Assembly (NCBI RefSeq): GCF_900230215.1 | Contig: NZ_LT907982.1 | Span: forward strand, 2,542,001 to 2,606,000 | Reading direction: 5' to 3' | From: Jatrophihabitans sp. GAS493 | GTDB lineage: Bacteria > Actinomycetota > Actinomycetes > Mycobacteriales > Jatrophihabitantaceae | DNA: 64,000 nucleotides | In this document: positions 27,749-36,230 of the stretch, one piece after another | How the letters are laid out: each line of letters opens with the position of its first letter | Numbering within the stretch: the first letter of the stretch is position 1 | Made by a program: the position numbers and the translations under genes | The notes under the pieces: generated by a model | Seen by the model: the letters and a program-made list of their open reading frames with translations, nothing else | Database searches by the model: none | What the model was told of the DNA's origin: nothing

Positions 27749-28075
27749 CTAGCCAGCTATGAACAGATAGATCGTGAAGGAGCCGGACGCGAGAGCAACT
27801 CCGCTGAGTTGGTATCGGCCAGGGTGTGCCATGTATGTAGATCTCGTCTGTTCAGGGAACAGCTCATACCGGTCTTCGAACGCTCTCAGGCTGTGCCCTC
27901 TCGTGACGATCAAGAACACACCGAAGAAACAGATACCACCAACTGACAGCACCTTTGCATCTGTACCAGGATGGGTCAGCGCGGAGACTAACGCGACAAG
28001 ACCCGCTGCTCCAACGGTACCGCAAACCCACTGCGCGGGTCGCCGAGTAAGGTCGCGCACCAATCCAACAAGCAA
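27749..28075 (-). CDS. Small membrane protein
   Basis: From TTG 28075 the ORF encodes 108 residues with helices near WVCGTVGAAGLVALVSALTH, VLSVGGICFFGVFLIVTRG and the C-terminal LSGVALASGSFTIYLFIAG. The frame is open for some codons upstream with another hydrophobic stretch, so the true start is unclear. No family is recognised; position suggests an immunity or orphan gene of the Rhs region. Confidence 0.4.
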   Translation of the reverse strand: MLVGLVRDLTRRPAQWVCGTVGAAGLVALVSALTHPGTDAKVLSVGGICFFGVFLIVTRGHSLRAFEDRYELFPEQTRSTYMAHPGRYQLSGVALASGSFTIYLFIAG

Positions 28076-28173
28076 GAACAGAAAGACGACGAAAAGCGAT
28101 GATCGGGAGCACAGAACACACTACCTTCAAGCGACGTCGCCAAGGCCACTGGTTGACCCTCCGCGCTGGGTTC

Positions 28174-28449
28174 TCAGGTCCGTGTGCTCGACACTCTGCT
28201 CCTGTGCTTGGATCGATTGGCCCTAACGGCTAAGGCTGCGACACCTGTGAACGCGAACATCATGACAGCCGCGATCTCGACCAGCCAAACCGGCCCCGTG
28301 TTCGCGATGACAGCAATTGCGACCACGCCGAGGCCTAACGGATACTGCAGCGCGCCGAGTTGTGTGCGGAAAAAGCTGAGGGCGAATATTCCACTTCCCG
28401 ACAGCACGATCAGAATGAAACACCATACAGGCACGAGATCGATGTACAT
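28174..28449 (-). CDS. Three-helix small membrane protein
   Basis: ATG 28449 gives 91 residues: MYIDLVPVWCFILIVLSGSGIFALSFF, then LGLGVVAIAVIANTG and WLVEIAAVMMFAFTGVAALAV, and a basic C-terminus. The frame is open further upstream (to 28551) but there it overlaps the Rhs-type frame, which is better supported. It directly follows the orphan Rhs C-terminus and may be its cognate immunity protein (inference). Confidence 0.45.
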   Translation of the reverse strand: MYIDLVPVWCFILIVLSGSGIFALSFFRTQLGALQYPLGLGVVAIAVIANTGPVWLVEIAAVMMFAFTGVAALAVRANRSKHRSRVSSTRT

Positions 28450-28900
28450 AGTTACCAGCCATTCTGGTAGGCACAAAACCGTAATACGCGTTGAGCCCAC
28501 CCCAGACAGCACTGTGGACTGGATGACTACGAACGGTCCATGAGAAAGCACGAGTCACAGACCGCGGCGTCACAGAATGCCGAGGAACGTATTTGACGTT
28601 TCGAAGCGGGCGGAACTTAGCCGTGACCAAGTCTATCCCGGTGTTGAAGGCGGCGCGTCGCCAAGAGATGTTGCCGTGCACGGCTTGGTGTCCGTTCCAA
28701 GCCCCGCTCGCGCCGATGGCAACCGCCGTCGCGATCCCACACGCTCCAGCCGTCGCGACGATGCAAAGCCCTGCGGCTGCGAATCCGGTAATCGTCGCAG
28801 CGCGCTTAAAGAACTTCCGCCACCCAAACTGCCCCGTGAGATCCAACTGGTTGATCGGGTCGATGGGGTAGGTGTAGGCGTTGTGTTCATGATCGAACCG
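28223..28900 (-). pseudogene. Orphan C-terminus of an Rhs/polymorphic toxin protein
   Basis: The open frame begins just after a TGA (28901-28903) with HEHNAYTYPIDPINQLDLTGQFGW. The DPINxxDLTG motif marks the end of the Rhs core, after which the variable toxin tail starts. The tail contains KRAATITGFAAAGLCIVATAGACGIATAVAIGASGAWNGHQAVHGNISWRRAAFNTGIDLVTAKF and AFSWTVRSHPVHSAVWGGLNAYYGFV. No Rhs core lies upstream in the same frame, so this is a fragment. The last 70 codons overlap the membrane ORF and are Arg-rich, so true coding probably ends near 28450. Confidence 0.65.
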
Positions 28901-29256
28901 TCACTCTCATCACGAGGCCGGCGTAGCGAGCACCAGCGGTTGACACAGTCACGTGTGCTCCCAGATCAGGTAAGCCCAGTAAATCATGGACGCCATACGT
29001 ATTCAGATGCTCGGTCCGAGAGCTTGGCCCGGGCCAAGCAGATCGACGGATCCTGCGCTCGTCATCCCACTCTGCCCGCGGCACGTGCGGTCGCGTTCAG
29101 ATGGGAGCTCAACAACGGTCCAAGGTTGGCAACTTGTCGGTCGCCTGGTCTGCGGAACGGCCCCTGCGTCGGGGGGCCGAGGCGGCCATGGTCGGAGGCC
29201 TGCTTCGATCGGTATGCGAGGGCGGACTCTGCCATGAATCGACCTGATTTGATGGC
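28901..29256. other. Region upstream of the Rhs fragment
   Basis: No convincing gene. On the minus strand a frame reads EHLNTYGVHDLLGLPDLGAHVTVST, which may be further decayed remnant sequence, but this is too weak to call. Confidence 0.4.
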
Positions 29257-29544
29257 TTACTGGACCGCATCGATGAGGCGGCGCAATGCCGCGACATGGT
29301 TGTATAGGGCTTTGCGGCCGGAGCTGGTCAGGCTTATCCACGTCGTGCGTCTCCCGGCCTGTACGCCTTTGCGGCTGCGCACGTATCCGGCGTCGGCCAA
29401 TGCGGAGATGTGTTTGGACAGCACCGAGTCGCTGACCTCGAGAACGTCTCGCAGCGTGATGAACTCAGCTTCCGTCACTGCGGAGAGCGTTGTGAGCACC
29501 TGGAGCCGGGCCGGGGCATGGATCAGCGGGTCGAGGCCGGTCAT
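29257..29544 (-). CDS. Winged-helix regulator (MarR/ArsR-like)
   Basis: The 95-residue protein reads LDPLIHAPARLQVLTTLSAVTEAEFITLRDVLEVSDSVLSKHISALADAGYVRSRKGVQAGRRTTWISLTSSGRKALYNHVAALRRLID. This is a winged helix of the HTH_27/transcriptional-regulator type. Its ATG overlaps the stop of the upstream membrane protein gene, so the regulator is the second gene of the operon and probably binds the two palindromes at 30099-30145. Confidence 0.9.
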   Translation of the reverse strand: MTGLDPLIHAPARLQVLTTLSAVTEAEFITLRDVLEVSDSVLSKHISALADAGYVRSRKGVQAGRRTTWISLTSSGRKALYNHVAALRRLIDAVQ

Positions 29545-30107
29545 CAGTGGTTGATCAGCAGCGCGACTAGCCCGAGACACGCGAGCACGGAGAGCGCGGC
29601 CAGTGCCCGCGGTGAGGCACCCCGCGCATGGGATGCCGGGTCGCGTTGGTAGGCGGTCCACCACCGTAGGGCGCCGAAGGAGTAGCCGACTCCGCCGGCC
29701 ACGGACGCCGCCGCGACGAGCCACCAGTGGGACTGGAAGGCAGCCCACGTCGCGGCCACTAACGCAGACGTGTAGACCAGCGTCGATGTGGTCGCAGTCC
29801 CCAGGACCATCTGGCTAGCCAGCCCGTCGACCCGCACGCCATTGATCCGCCGGAACTGGAACAGCATGAATGCCACCACACCTAAGAACACCGCCACCCC
29901 CGCCAGCGCCACTGCGAGGCCAGCCCTCGTCTGACTGGCGATCCCGCACGCCGCGGTCCCCACCTGGACCGCGATCGCGACAGCCAGCGCGGGTTGGAGA
30001 CCGCCGGGAAGTCGCAGACTGGCGGCGAGTTGCCGGCGCTTCTGGTCCGCCACCGCCAGGACGGAACGAGGATCGTCAGGGTTCTGCTCAACTGGGTAAC
30101 TTTCCAT
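29544..30107 (-). CDS. Multi-helix membrane protein paired with the winged-helix regulator
   Basis: From ATG 30107 (MESYPVEQNPDDPRSVLAVADQKRRQLAASLRLP) the 187-residue protein has about five hydrophobic helices, including ALAVAIAVQVGTAACGIA, LAVALAGVAVFLGVVAFMLF, TTSTLVYTSALVAATWAAF and ALSVLACLGLVALLI. No transporter family is evident. Such proteins commonly occur in front of small winged-helix regulators in actinobacteria. An upstream in-frame ATG at 30152 lies beyond the operators and is disfavoured. Confidence 0.8.
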   Translation of the reverse strand: MESYPVEQNPDDPRSVLAVADQKRRQLAASLRLPGGLQPALAVAIAVQVGTAACGIASQTRAGLAVALAGVAVFLGVVAFMLFQFRRINGVRVDGLASQMVLGTATTSTLVYTSALVAATWAAFQSHWWLVAAASVAGGVGYSFGALRWWTAYQRDPASHARGASPRALAALSVLACLGLVALLINH

Positions 30108-30145
30108 AGTGGAAAGTATCGTGCTTACTTTCCAATTTGGCAAGT
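30099..30145 (-). promoter_or_regulatory. Two palindromic operators of the membrane protein/regulator operon
   Basis: ACTTTCC-ATAGT-GGAAAGT (30099-30117) is a perfect 7-bp dyad. ACTTTCC-AATTT-GGCAAGT (30127-30145) matches with one mismatch. Centres are 28 bp apart. The start codon of the first gene lies within the first site, as expected for autorepression. Confidence 0.75.
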
Positions 30146-30430
30146 ACCTCACTGTGCTCAGATCCTAAACGCGAGTAGTGCGACTCCTCATCAGCCTGAT
30201 GCCCTACGTCTTCTGGATCTAATGCGCGGCTAGCAGTGCGCAGACGCGCGCCCATCGACGGCTTCCGCGTGGCCTGAAGTTCGTCGACAATGAGCAGAGA
30301 AACCGCCGGCCAGGCCGCGGGTAGCCGTTCGGAGCGTGATTGGGCGTCGTGTCATTCTGCGGGGCGGGCGCGGCGGAGATCCGGCCACCCAGTAGCGGCT
30401 GCGTACGCAATAGGCGACTCGGGTGACGAC
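30108..30430. other. Intergenic region with operators
   Basis: Apart from the two palindromes at its left end nothing is recognised; the remainder separates the regulated operon from the antiporter gene end. Confidence 0.6.
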
Positions 30431-31903
30431 CTAGGCGTCGCGGACAACGCCGGTGAAGATCGCTGCGAGGTCGCGGTCGCGGTCAGCCTCAGCGGTGATG
30501 AGCACTTGGTCTCCTGCCTGCAATCTGGTGTTGCCGCGGACGCGGATGGGTTGGCTGTCCCGCACCAGCAAGCTGATCCAGGCATTCTCCGGGAGCTTCG
30601 GCATGTCGTCGACGCGGCGTCCATCGGCGTATGCACCGGCCACGACCGTCAGCCGGTGGATGTTCTCGGGTTCCACGGTCATGCGTACGCCGAGCGCCCA
30701 AGGCTTGGGAGTGGTGACGCGCATCGGCACGTTCAGCCATCCGGCGACTGTCGGCACGAGGCTGCCCTGTACGAGGACGGAGAAGGCGACGACGATGACG
30801 ACGATCCCGTACAGACGTGCGGCGTCGTCGACGTGGGAGGCGAGGATGAAACCGCCGAGCAGGATTGGGACGGCGCCTTTGAGACCGGCGAACAGCACGA
30901 AGTTGCGTTCGTTCGGTTTCAGCCGCGCCGGAATGAGGCACAGCCCGACGAAGACCGGACGGATCACTACCGCGAGGACGGTACCGATGACCAGCCCCGG
31001 ACCCCATACGTCAGGATGTCCGAGTTCGTCCAGGTCAACGGTCAGTCCGAGCACGATAAAGGCGACGATCTCGCCGAGGCTGGCCAACGCGGAGTGGAAC
31101 AGTTCGATCTCGCGCTTGTACGGTGCTCGTTCGTCGCCGAGCAGAATCCCCGCGATGAAGACGGCGAGAAAGCCCGAGCCGTGGGCCAGGGTTGCGGTGC
31201 CGAAAAGGATGAAGGCGCAGGCCAGCGTCCGCAACGGATACAGCCCCTCGCTGGGTAGCGGCACGGCCCGGATGAACCACAACAAGAGCCGACCGCCGAG
31301 GACGCCGACGGCCGCGCCGACGCCCATCTGCAGCAGAAACTCTCCGGCTACATGCGCGAATGCGCCGGCACTGAGACCGTGGGCAGTGATGAGGCTGGCC
31401 ATCAGGGCGATCCCGACCGGATCGTTCGCACCGGACTCGCCTTCCAGGATCGTGCCACTGCGGCCTTCGACCTCCCGCTGGCCGAGGACGGAGAACACCA
31501 CGGCCGGGTCGGTCGGGGAGATGGCGGTAGCTACCAGGAGCGCCAGGTACCAGGACAGCCCGAACGCATAGTGGATGAACGCGGCGGCTGCCGCGGCGGT
31601 GAGGAACGTGCCGAGGACGCCGGTCATGGCGATCGGCCCGGCCGCCGAGCGAACCCTGGACCAGCCGATGTTCAGACCGCCGGAAAACAGAACACAGATC
31701 AGCGCGACGGTGACCAGTCGCTCCACGAGTTGCTCGGGCTCGTGAAGCTCAGGGGCGGCTTTCACGGCAACCGCGGCGGCGACCAGCACCAGCAACGGCG
31801 CAGGGATCTTGATGCGCTCGGTCAACCGATTCGACAGCAACGCCACGAGCAGCACGACGGCGACCAGCAGGATCAGCCGGGCGAAGGTGTACGTGTCTGA
31901 CAT
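30431..31903 (-). CDS. Potassium/proton antiporter, CPA1 family (NhaP2/CvrA-like)
   Basis: The 490-residue protein has about 12 transmembrane helices with the CPA signatures TAISPTDPAVVFSVL and ILEGESGANDPVGIAL (ion-binding Asp). A cytoplasmic RCK_C/TrkA-C domain occupies about residues 405-485 (MTVEPENIHRLTVVAGAYADGRRVDDMPKL...QAGDQVLITAEADRDRDL). This architecture matches NhaP2/CvrA K+/H+ antiporters that exchange K+ or Na+ for protons and are gated by the RCK_C domain. It is divergent from the ClC gene. Confidence 0.94.
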   Translation of the reverse strand: MSDTYTFARLILLVAVVLLVALLSNRLTERIKIPAPLLVLVAAAVAVKAAPELHEPEQLVERLVTVALICVLFSGGLNIGWSRVRSAAGPIAMTGVLGTFLTAAAAAAFIHYAFGLSWYLALLVATAISPTDPAVVFSVLGQREVEGRSGTILEGESGANDPVGIALMASLITAHGLSAGAFAHVAGEFLLQMGVGAAVGVLGGRLLLWFIRAVPLPSEGLYPLRTLACAFILFGTATLAHGSGFLAVFIAGILLGDERAPYKREIELFHSALASLGEIVAFIVLGLTVDLDELGHPDVWGPGLVIGTVLAVVIRPVFVGLCLIPARLKPNERNFVLFAGLKGAVPILLGGFILASHVDDAARLYGIVVIVVAFSVLVQGSLVPTVAGWLNVPMRVTTPKPWALGVRMTVEPENIHRLTVVAGAYADGRRVDDMPKLPENAWISLLVRDSQPIRVRGNTRLQAGDQVLITAEADRDRDLAAIFTGVVRDA

Positions 31904-32092
31904 GACCCTCCGAGGCTCGGGCTCGCATTTTCTGTATCAGCAGCCACAGGGGACAGTGAGGACGTTGCCGACCAGAATTCCCGGCCCACCGACGGCCAGC
32001 CTAGCCGAGAAGCGGGCCTGGGAGGTTCGGTTCCGCGGATCGGCCTGGGCCCGCGTGAAGGATGGCCTTGGTCTCATCTTGGTTATTCGTCA

Positions 32093-32114
32093 CTGCAATT
32101 GTTGCAGACTGCAA
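32093..32114 (+). promoter_or_regulatory. Putative MarR operator before the ClC gene
   Basis: TTGC-AGACT-GCAA (32102-32114) ends two bases before the ATG and matches the TTGC-N5-GCAA site upstream of the marR gene at 33916-33930. An overlapping dyad CTGCAA-TTG-TTGCAG spans 32093-32107. Confidence 0.6.
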
Positions 32115-32116
32115 GT

Positions 32117-33853
32117 ATGACTTTGAGTGCTGCGCAACCTCGTACGCGCCTGACTGCACCTCGGATTCGACCGGAGAGCCGCGCCGGCCTGTTGCTGCTG
32201 TCACTGGTAGTCGGTGTCGGAGCAGGCTTCGGTGCGATCGCGTTTCGATACATGATCCGTGGCCTCACCCGGCTGTTCACCGGGTTCGACGACTATGCGG
32301 GACTCGGACACGTCGCAAATCCGAACGTGTCGGGGGTGGGCCGCTGGTTCGTCCTGCTGACCCCAATCGTTGCCGGCCTGCTCTACGGGCCGTTGGTGTA
32401 CCGGTTCGCGCGTGAGGCCCGCGGCCATGGGGTGCCGGAGGTGATGGTCGCGGTCGCGCGCAACGGCGGACGGATTCGCCCCCAGGTCGCGGCGGTCAAG
32501 GCCCTGGCCTCAGCCTTGTGCATCGGCGGCGGCGGCTCGGTGGGGCGGGAGGGACCGATCGTTCAGATCGGGTCCGCGCTCGGCTCGTCGCTGGCGCAGC
32601 TGGTTCGGCTGGATGACCGTCATGTGAAGCTGCTCGTCGCCTGTGGTGCGGCCGGTGGCATCGCGGCGACCTTCAACGCTCCGCTGGCCGGCGTGTTCTT
32701 CGCGATGGAGATCATCCTGCGCGAGTGGGTGACCCAATCCTTCGGGATGGTCGTGCTCTCCTCGGTCACTGCGAGTGTGATCGCCCGGTCGATCTTGGGC
32801 AACAACCCGTTCCTGACGCTGCCCTCCTTTCAGATCGAACACCTGATGCAGTACCCGCTGTTCGCCGTCCTCGGTGTAATCGCAGGGTTGACCGGGGTGG
32901 TGTTCTCCAGGGTGCTTTATGCGATCGAAGATGCCTGCGACTGGGCGTGGCGCGGCCCGGAATGGCTGCGTCCGGCCGCCGGTGGGGTGCTGCTCGGCGG
33001 CCTGCTGCTGGTACTGCCCGAAATGTATGGCGTGGGCTACCCGGTGCTAGGCAAGGCGGTGGCCGGCGGCTACGCGATCGGATTCCTCTGCGCGCTGCTG
33101 GTCGGGAAGCTGGTGGCCTGCAGCCTGACCATCGGCATCGGCGGCTCCGGTGGTGTCTTCGCGCCGAGCCTGTTCTGCGGGGCGATGCTCGGGGCGGCGT
33201 TCGGTCAGGTGGTGCATTCGGTGGCGCCCACCACTGGCGGCTCGGCTGGTGCTTACGCGCTTGTCGGGATGGGGGCGGTGTTCGCCGGCGCGGCCCGCGC
33301 CCCGATAACGGCGATCGTCATCCTCTTCGAGTTGACCGGGGAATACTCGATCATTCTGCCGCTGATGCTCGCTGTGTCAGTCGCCGCCGGCGTCAGTCAT
33401 CTCGTCTCTCATGACACGGTGTACACGCGTAAGCTCCTGCGTCGCGGCATCGACATCGACGAACCAGCCGATGCCCGCCTGCGGCGTCGACCGGCGAGCG
33501 CATTCATGGCTGCGCCGCCCGAGTCGTTGAGGATCGATGACGACCTACGCAGCGTCGCGGCCCGCTTCGCAACTACCGGCGACTCTCAGCTGCCCGTCAT
33601 CGACGACACCGGAAACTATGTCGGAGTTGTCGCCGCCCACCAGGTGCTAGATGCAGTCGCCGCCGGCGAATCGAGCGACGTGCTCCACCTCGTGGACAAA
33701 ACCGAACCATGCCCCGCCGATGCCCCGATGGCCGAGATCCTGCGACGCCTCGACCGAGGCGAAGGTGCGGTGCCGATCTGCGACAGCGACGGTGCGCTCA
33801 GCGGCTGGGTCCGCCACCGCGACATCCTCAGCACGCTCACTCAATCACCATGA
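32117..33853 (+). CDS. ClC-family chloride channel/transporter with CBS domains
   Basis: The 578-residue protein has the ClC motifs GGGGSVGREGPIVQIGSALGS (with the gating Glu of GREGP), GGIAATFNAPLAGVFFAMEI and GIGGSGGVFAPSLFCGAMLGAAFG. A C-terminal pair of CBS motifs (residues about 455-575, SLRIDDDLRSVAARFATTGDSQLPVIDDTGNYVGVV and PMAEILRRLDRGEGAVPICD) may sense nucleotides. ClC proteins move Cl- either as a channel or in exchange for H+. ATG 32117 follows the palindromic operator; a TTG at 32099 is rejected. Confidence 0.95.
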   Translation: MTLSAAQPRTRLTAPRIRPESRAGLLLLSLVVGVGAGFGAIAFRYMIRGLTRLFTGFDDYAGLGHVANPNVSGVGRWFVLLTPIVAGLLYGPLVYRFAREARGHGVPEVMVAVARNGGRIRPQVAAVKALASALCIGGGGSVGREGPIVQIGSALGSSLAQLVRLDDRHVKLLVACGAAGGIAATFNAPLAGVFFAMEIILREWVTQSFGMVVLSSVTASVIARSILGNNPFLTLPSFQIEHLMQYPLFAVLGVIAGLTGVVFSRVLYAIEDACDWAWRGPEWLRPAAGGVLLGGLLLVLPEMYGVGYPVLGKAVAGGYAIGFLCALLVGKLVACSLTIGIGGSGGVFAPSLFCGAMLGAAFGQVVHSVAPTTGGSAGAYALVGMGAVFAGAARAPITAIVILFELTGEYSIILPLMLAVSVAAGVSHLVSHDTVYTRKLLRRGIDIDEPADARLRRRPASAFMAAPPESLRIDDDLRSVAARFATTGDSQLPVIDDTGNYVGVVAAHQVLDAVAAGESSDVLHLVDKTEPCPADAPMAEILRRLDRGEGAVPICDSDGALSGWVRHRDILSTLTQSP

Positions 33854-33915
33854 GGAGGGTTACCGCCGCCCGGTCGGCGGACGGTCGCGTGCCACCTTGA
33901 CGGCGTATCGTCCGT

Positions 33916-33930
33916 CTTGCACAACGCAAG
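33916..33930 (+). promoter_or_regulatory. Putative autoregulatory operator of marR
   Basis: CTTGC-ACAAC-GCAAG is a perfect 5-bp dyad lying 30 bases before the marR start. The same TTGC-N5-GCAA pattern precedes the ClC gene. Confidence 0.6.
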
Positions 33931-33959
33931 GATTGCACATCTCAGGACGGACGGTCGCA

Positions 33960-34469
33960 GTGGCGAAGGCAGCACCAACCACGAGTCCGACCGCGGTCGT
34001 CGCTGACGAGGTCGACGAATTCGTCAGCGCGGTGCTCACGGCGTCTCGTGTGTTGGTCGGGGTGTCGGCGCGATCATTGAACGAGGTTGAAGGAACGGTC
34101 ACGCTGACTCAGTTCCGCACACTCGTGGTGCTCGACAGTCACGGGGAACTCAATCTGAACGGGCTGGCCGAGATCCTCGACGTCAATTCATCGACCGCGA
34201 TGCGCATGATCGACAAGCTGTTGTCCGCTGGTCTCGTCACCCGCAGCGACGACCCGGAGAACCGTCGCCGCGTCATTCTCGCCCTCACCCCTGCTGGTCG
34301 TGCCCTCGTGCGTCGGGTAACCACCAAACGGCGTAAGGAGATCACCCGAATCGTTTCACGAATGGCGCCGGACCATCGGGCTGGACTCGTCACGGCGCTA
34401 CTCGGCTTCGCCGCTGCCGCGAGCGAACCCGACGCTGATCCTGATGCCGCGATGACATTTGGTTGGTAG
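33960..34469 (+). CDS. MarR-family regulator
   Basis: GTG 33960 gives 169 residues with the MarR winged helix: TLTQFRTLVVLDSHGELNLNGLAEILDVNSSTAMRMIDKLLSAGLVTRSDDPENRRRVILALTPAGRALVRRV. It lies 106 bp after the ClC gene in the same direction. A shared TTGC-N5-GCAA palindrome suggests it controls both itself and the ClC transporter. Confidence 0.92.
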   Translation: MAKAAPTTSPTAVVADEVDEFVSAVLTASRVLVGVSARSLNEVEGTVTLTQFRTLVVLDSHGELNLNGLAEILDVNSSTAMRMIDKLLSAGLVTRSDDPENRRRVILALTPAGRALVRRVTTKRRKEITRIVSRMAPDHRAGLVTALLGFAAAASEPDADPDAAMTFGW

Positions 34470-34477
34470 CACCAACC
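34461..34477 (+). terminator. Hairpin at the end of marR
   Basis: GGTTGGT-AGC-ACCAACC is a perfect 7-bp stem with a 3-base loop and overlaps the marR stop codon. No T-tract follows. Confidence 0.55.
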
Positions 34478-34649
34478 CGCGGCCAGCAATTCCGCTATCT
34501 GGAACCACTATCTGGATCACCGGCCCGCGGAAGCGCCTAATCTCGCGGTCATATACGGACCTAGCACGCACAGGCAGGGACGACATCCGTTGGGGGCGGT
34601 GCGGTGCTGAGGCCCGTTTTGATCATCGGCTCGCGCGGTCGCGACCGGT

Positions 34650-36044
34650 TCAGAGCCTGGCAAGCGCCGCCAACCGGGCCATCCCGGCCGGCGTAGCCGT
34701 TCGCAGCCGGTCCTGGAGTGCCTGCACCGCCGGGTCGCTCGCACGCGCGGCGGGGACACGGGCCGGGTTCAGAGGCACCTCGTCGGACCACGCCCTGATG
34801 TCCGGTTCGGCGTCGAACGCGGCCACTGCGCGTCCGCCCAACACCTGCATGCGAGCCCAGTCGGTGTTCGAGTTGCCATACGGCGAAGGAGGGCAGAGCC
34901 GGTTCTTCTCCGCCTCGTCGTGTCGCGTCGCTTCGACGTAACCCGCGAGCGCTGCACCGAAACACGGAAAACCGGCCCGGATCGGCTGCAGCGTGATCAC
35001 GTCCGGCCGCCAGATGGGGACGAGCGGAGGCTGACGCAGTCCCTCCGCCGCGCAGTGCACGACGACGGCGTCGGGCGCGATCGCGGTGTCCCCTTCGTCC
35101 AGGTACAACCGGCCCGGCTCGACGAAGCGGACGTGACCGAGGCGGATCACGTTCTCAACGGTGCGCAACTGCTCCAATTCCCACCGGCCCAGCGTCGGCG
35201 CGCGTGCCATCGTCGGGGTCACGGCGGGATCGATGCGCAGCATGACCCCGGCCGCTTCGAGCCGCAGCAGCACGTCGTCCAGCGAGGATGCCGCAGCAGC
35301 GCACTCGACGATGGCCGCCGCGGCACCCAGGTACGTGGCCGGATCGGGCTGGATGACCGCGCGGTCGAGCATCCACGGGTCGCGCGGGCGCACCCAGCCG
35401 ATCGCGTCGGGGTCCACCCGGTGTTCAAGCAGCCAGATCACGCAGTCGGTGGCGGTCTTGCCCGAGCCGACGACGACATACTGCTCGGGCGCCGCGCCGA
35501 TCCCTACCAGTTCGTGCGCGGGGACGACCCGCGCACCGGCGGCGACACCGAATGGTGGCGGCGTGTGCGCGGGCGTCCGCGGCTCGAGGTAGCGCGCGTC
35601 GACGATTCGGCAACCGGGTCGAACGGCGTATCGCCGGCCCGATACCCGCGAGACGAAGTGTCCGTCGCCGGTGTATTCACAGCTGCCGAAGAACTCGGCG
35701 CGATGGGTCGACCGCATCCGTCGATGCAGCACCTGGGTGTAGTAAGCGCAGATCTCAGCGGTGCCGGCACGCTCGGACAACCCGGCCTCCGGACCGTCGG
35801 TCTGCTGCGCCCCGCCGCCGAGCAGGGTCGACGCCACCCCGTAGAACGCCGAGGCCTGGTGCAGCCGCACGAACGGGTAGGCGTCGAGCCAGTGCCCTCC
35901 CGGTGCGGCTCGCCGGTCTACGAGTGCGACACGCACGTCCGCGTGGTCGATCAACACATCGGTGAATCCCATCCCGACTGCGCCGGCACCGACGACCAGA
36001 TAGTCGACGTCGACGATCTCGGTAGGGCTCGGCACATCCGCCAT
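34650..36044 (-). CDS. FAD-dependent oxidoreductase (monooxygenase-like)
   Basis: From ATG 36044 the protein has 464 residues (ATG 36071 would add nine). The N-terminus carries an FAD Rossmann motif (VDYLVVGAGAVGMGFTDVL...VALVDRRAAPGGHW). A second dinucleotide motif, YVVVGSGKTATDCVIWL, lies mid-protein, as in NAD(P)-binding flavoproteins related to Trk-type and FMO-like enzymes. A putative active-site or structural region FVRLHQASAFYGV follows the first motif. Substrate is unknown. It lies next to the P450/ferredoxin genes on the same strand but has 187 bp between, so electron transfer to them is possible but not shown. Confidence 0.8.
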   Translation of the reverse strand: MADVPSPTEIVDVDYLVVGAGAVGMGFTDVLIDHADVRVALVDRRAAPGGHWLDAYPFVRLHQASAFYGVASTLLGGGAQQTDGPEAGLSERAGTAEICAYYTQVLHRRMRSTHRAEFFGSCEYTGDGHFVSRVSGRRYAVRPGCRIVDARYLEPRTPAHTPPPFGVAAGARVVPAHELVGIGAAPEQYVVVGSGKTATDCVIWLLEHRVDPDAIGWVRPRDPWMLDRAVIQPDPATYLGAAAAIVECAAAASSLDDVLLRLEAAGVMLRIDPAVTPTMARAPTLGRWELEQLRTVENVIRLGHVRFVEPGRLYLDEGDTAIAPDAVVVHCAAEGLRQPPLVPIWRPDVITLQPIRAGFPCFGAALAGYVEATRHDEAEKNRLCPPSPYGNSNTDWARMQVLGGRAVAAFDAEPDIRAWSDEVPLNPARVPAARASDPAVQALQDRLRTATPAGMARLAALARL

Positions 36045-36230
36045 ACTGGCCCGGTTCTGCACCCACGACAAGGAAGAGCGCCTGCCGGGATCGTATGGGG
36101 TGACGACGTCGACGAGTACCAGGGCAGTCTCGAGGGGTCAACGCGATAGGTCAGGCTGGGAGACGATGGCCGAACGTCACGTGGTTCAGCGAGGCGATCT
36201 CCGTCGTGCCTGCGGCTTCACCGATCTCGC

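Noticed and set aside
28174-28551. Longer version of the three-helix membrane ORF starting at 28551
   Set aside because: The first 34 codons lie over the better supported Rhs-type frame; start moved to ATG 28449.
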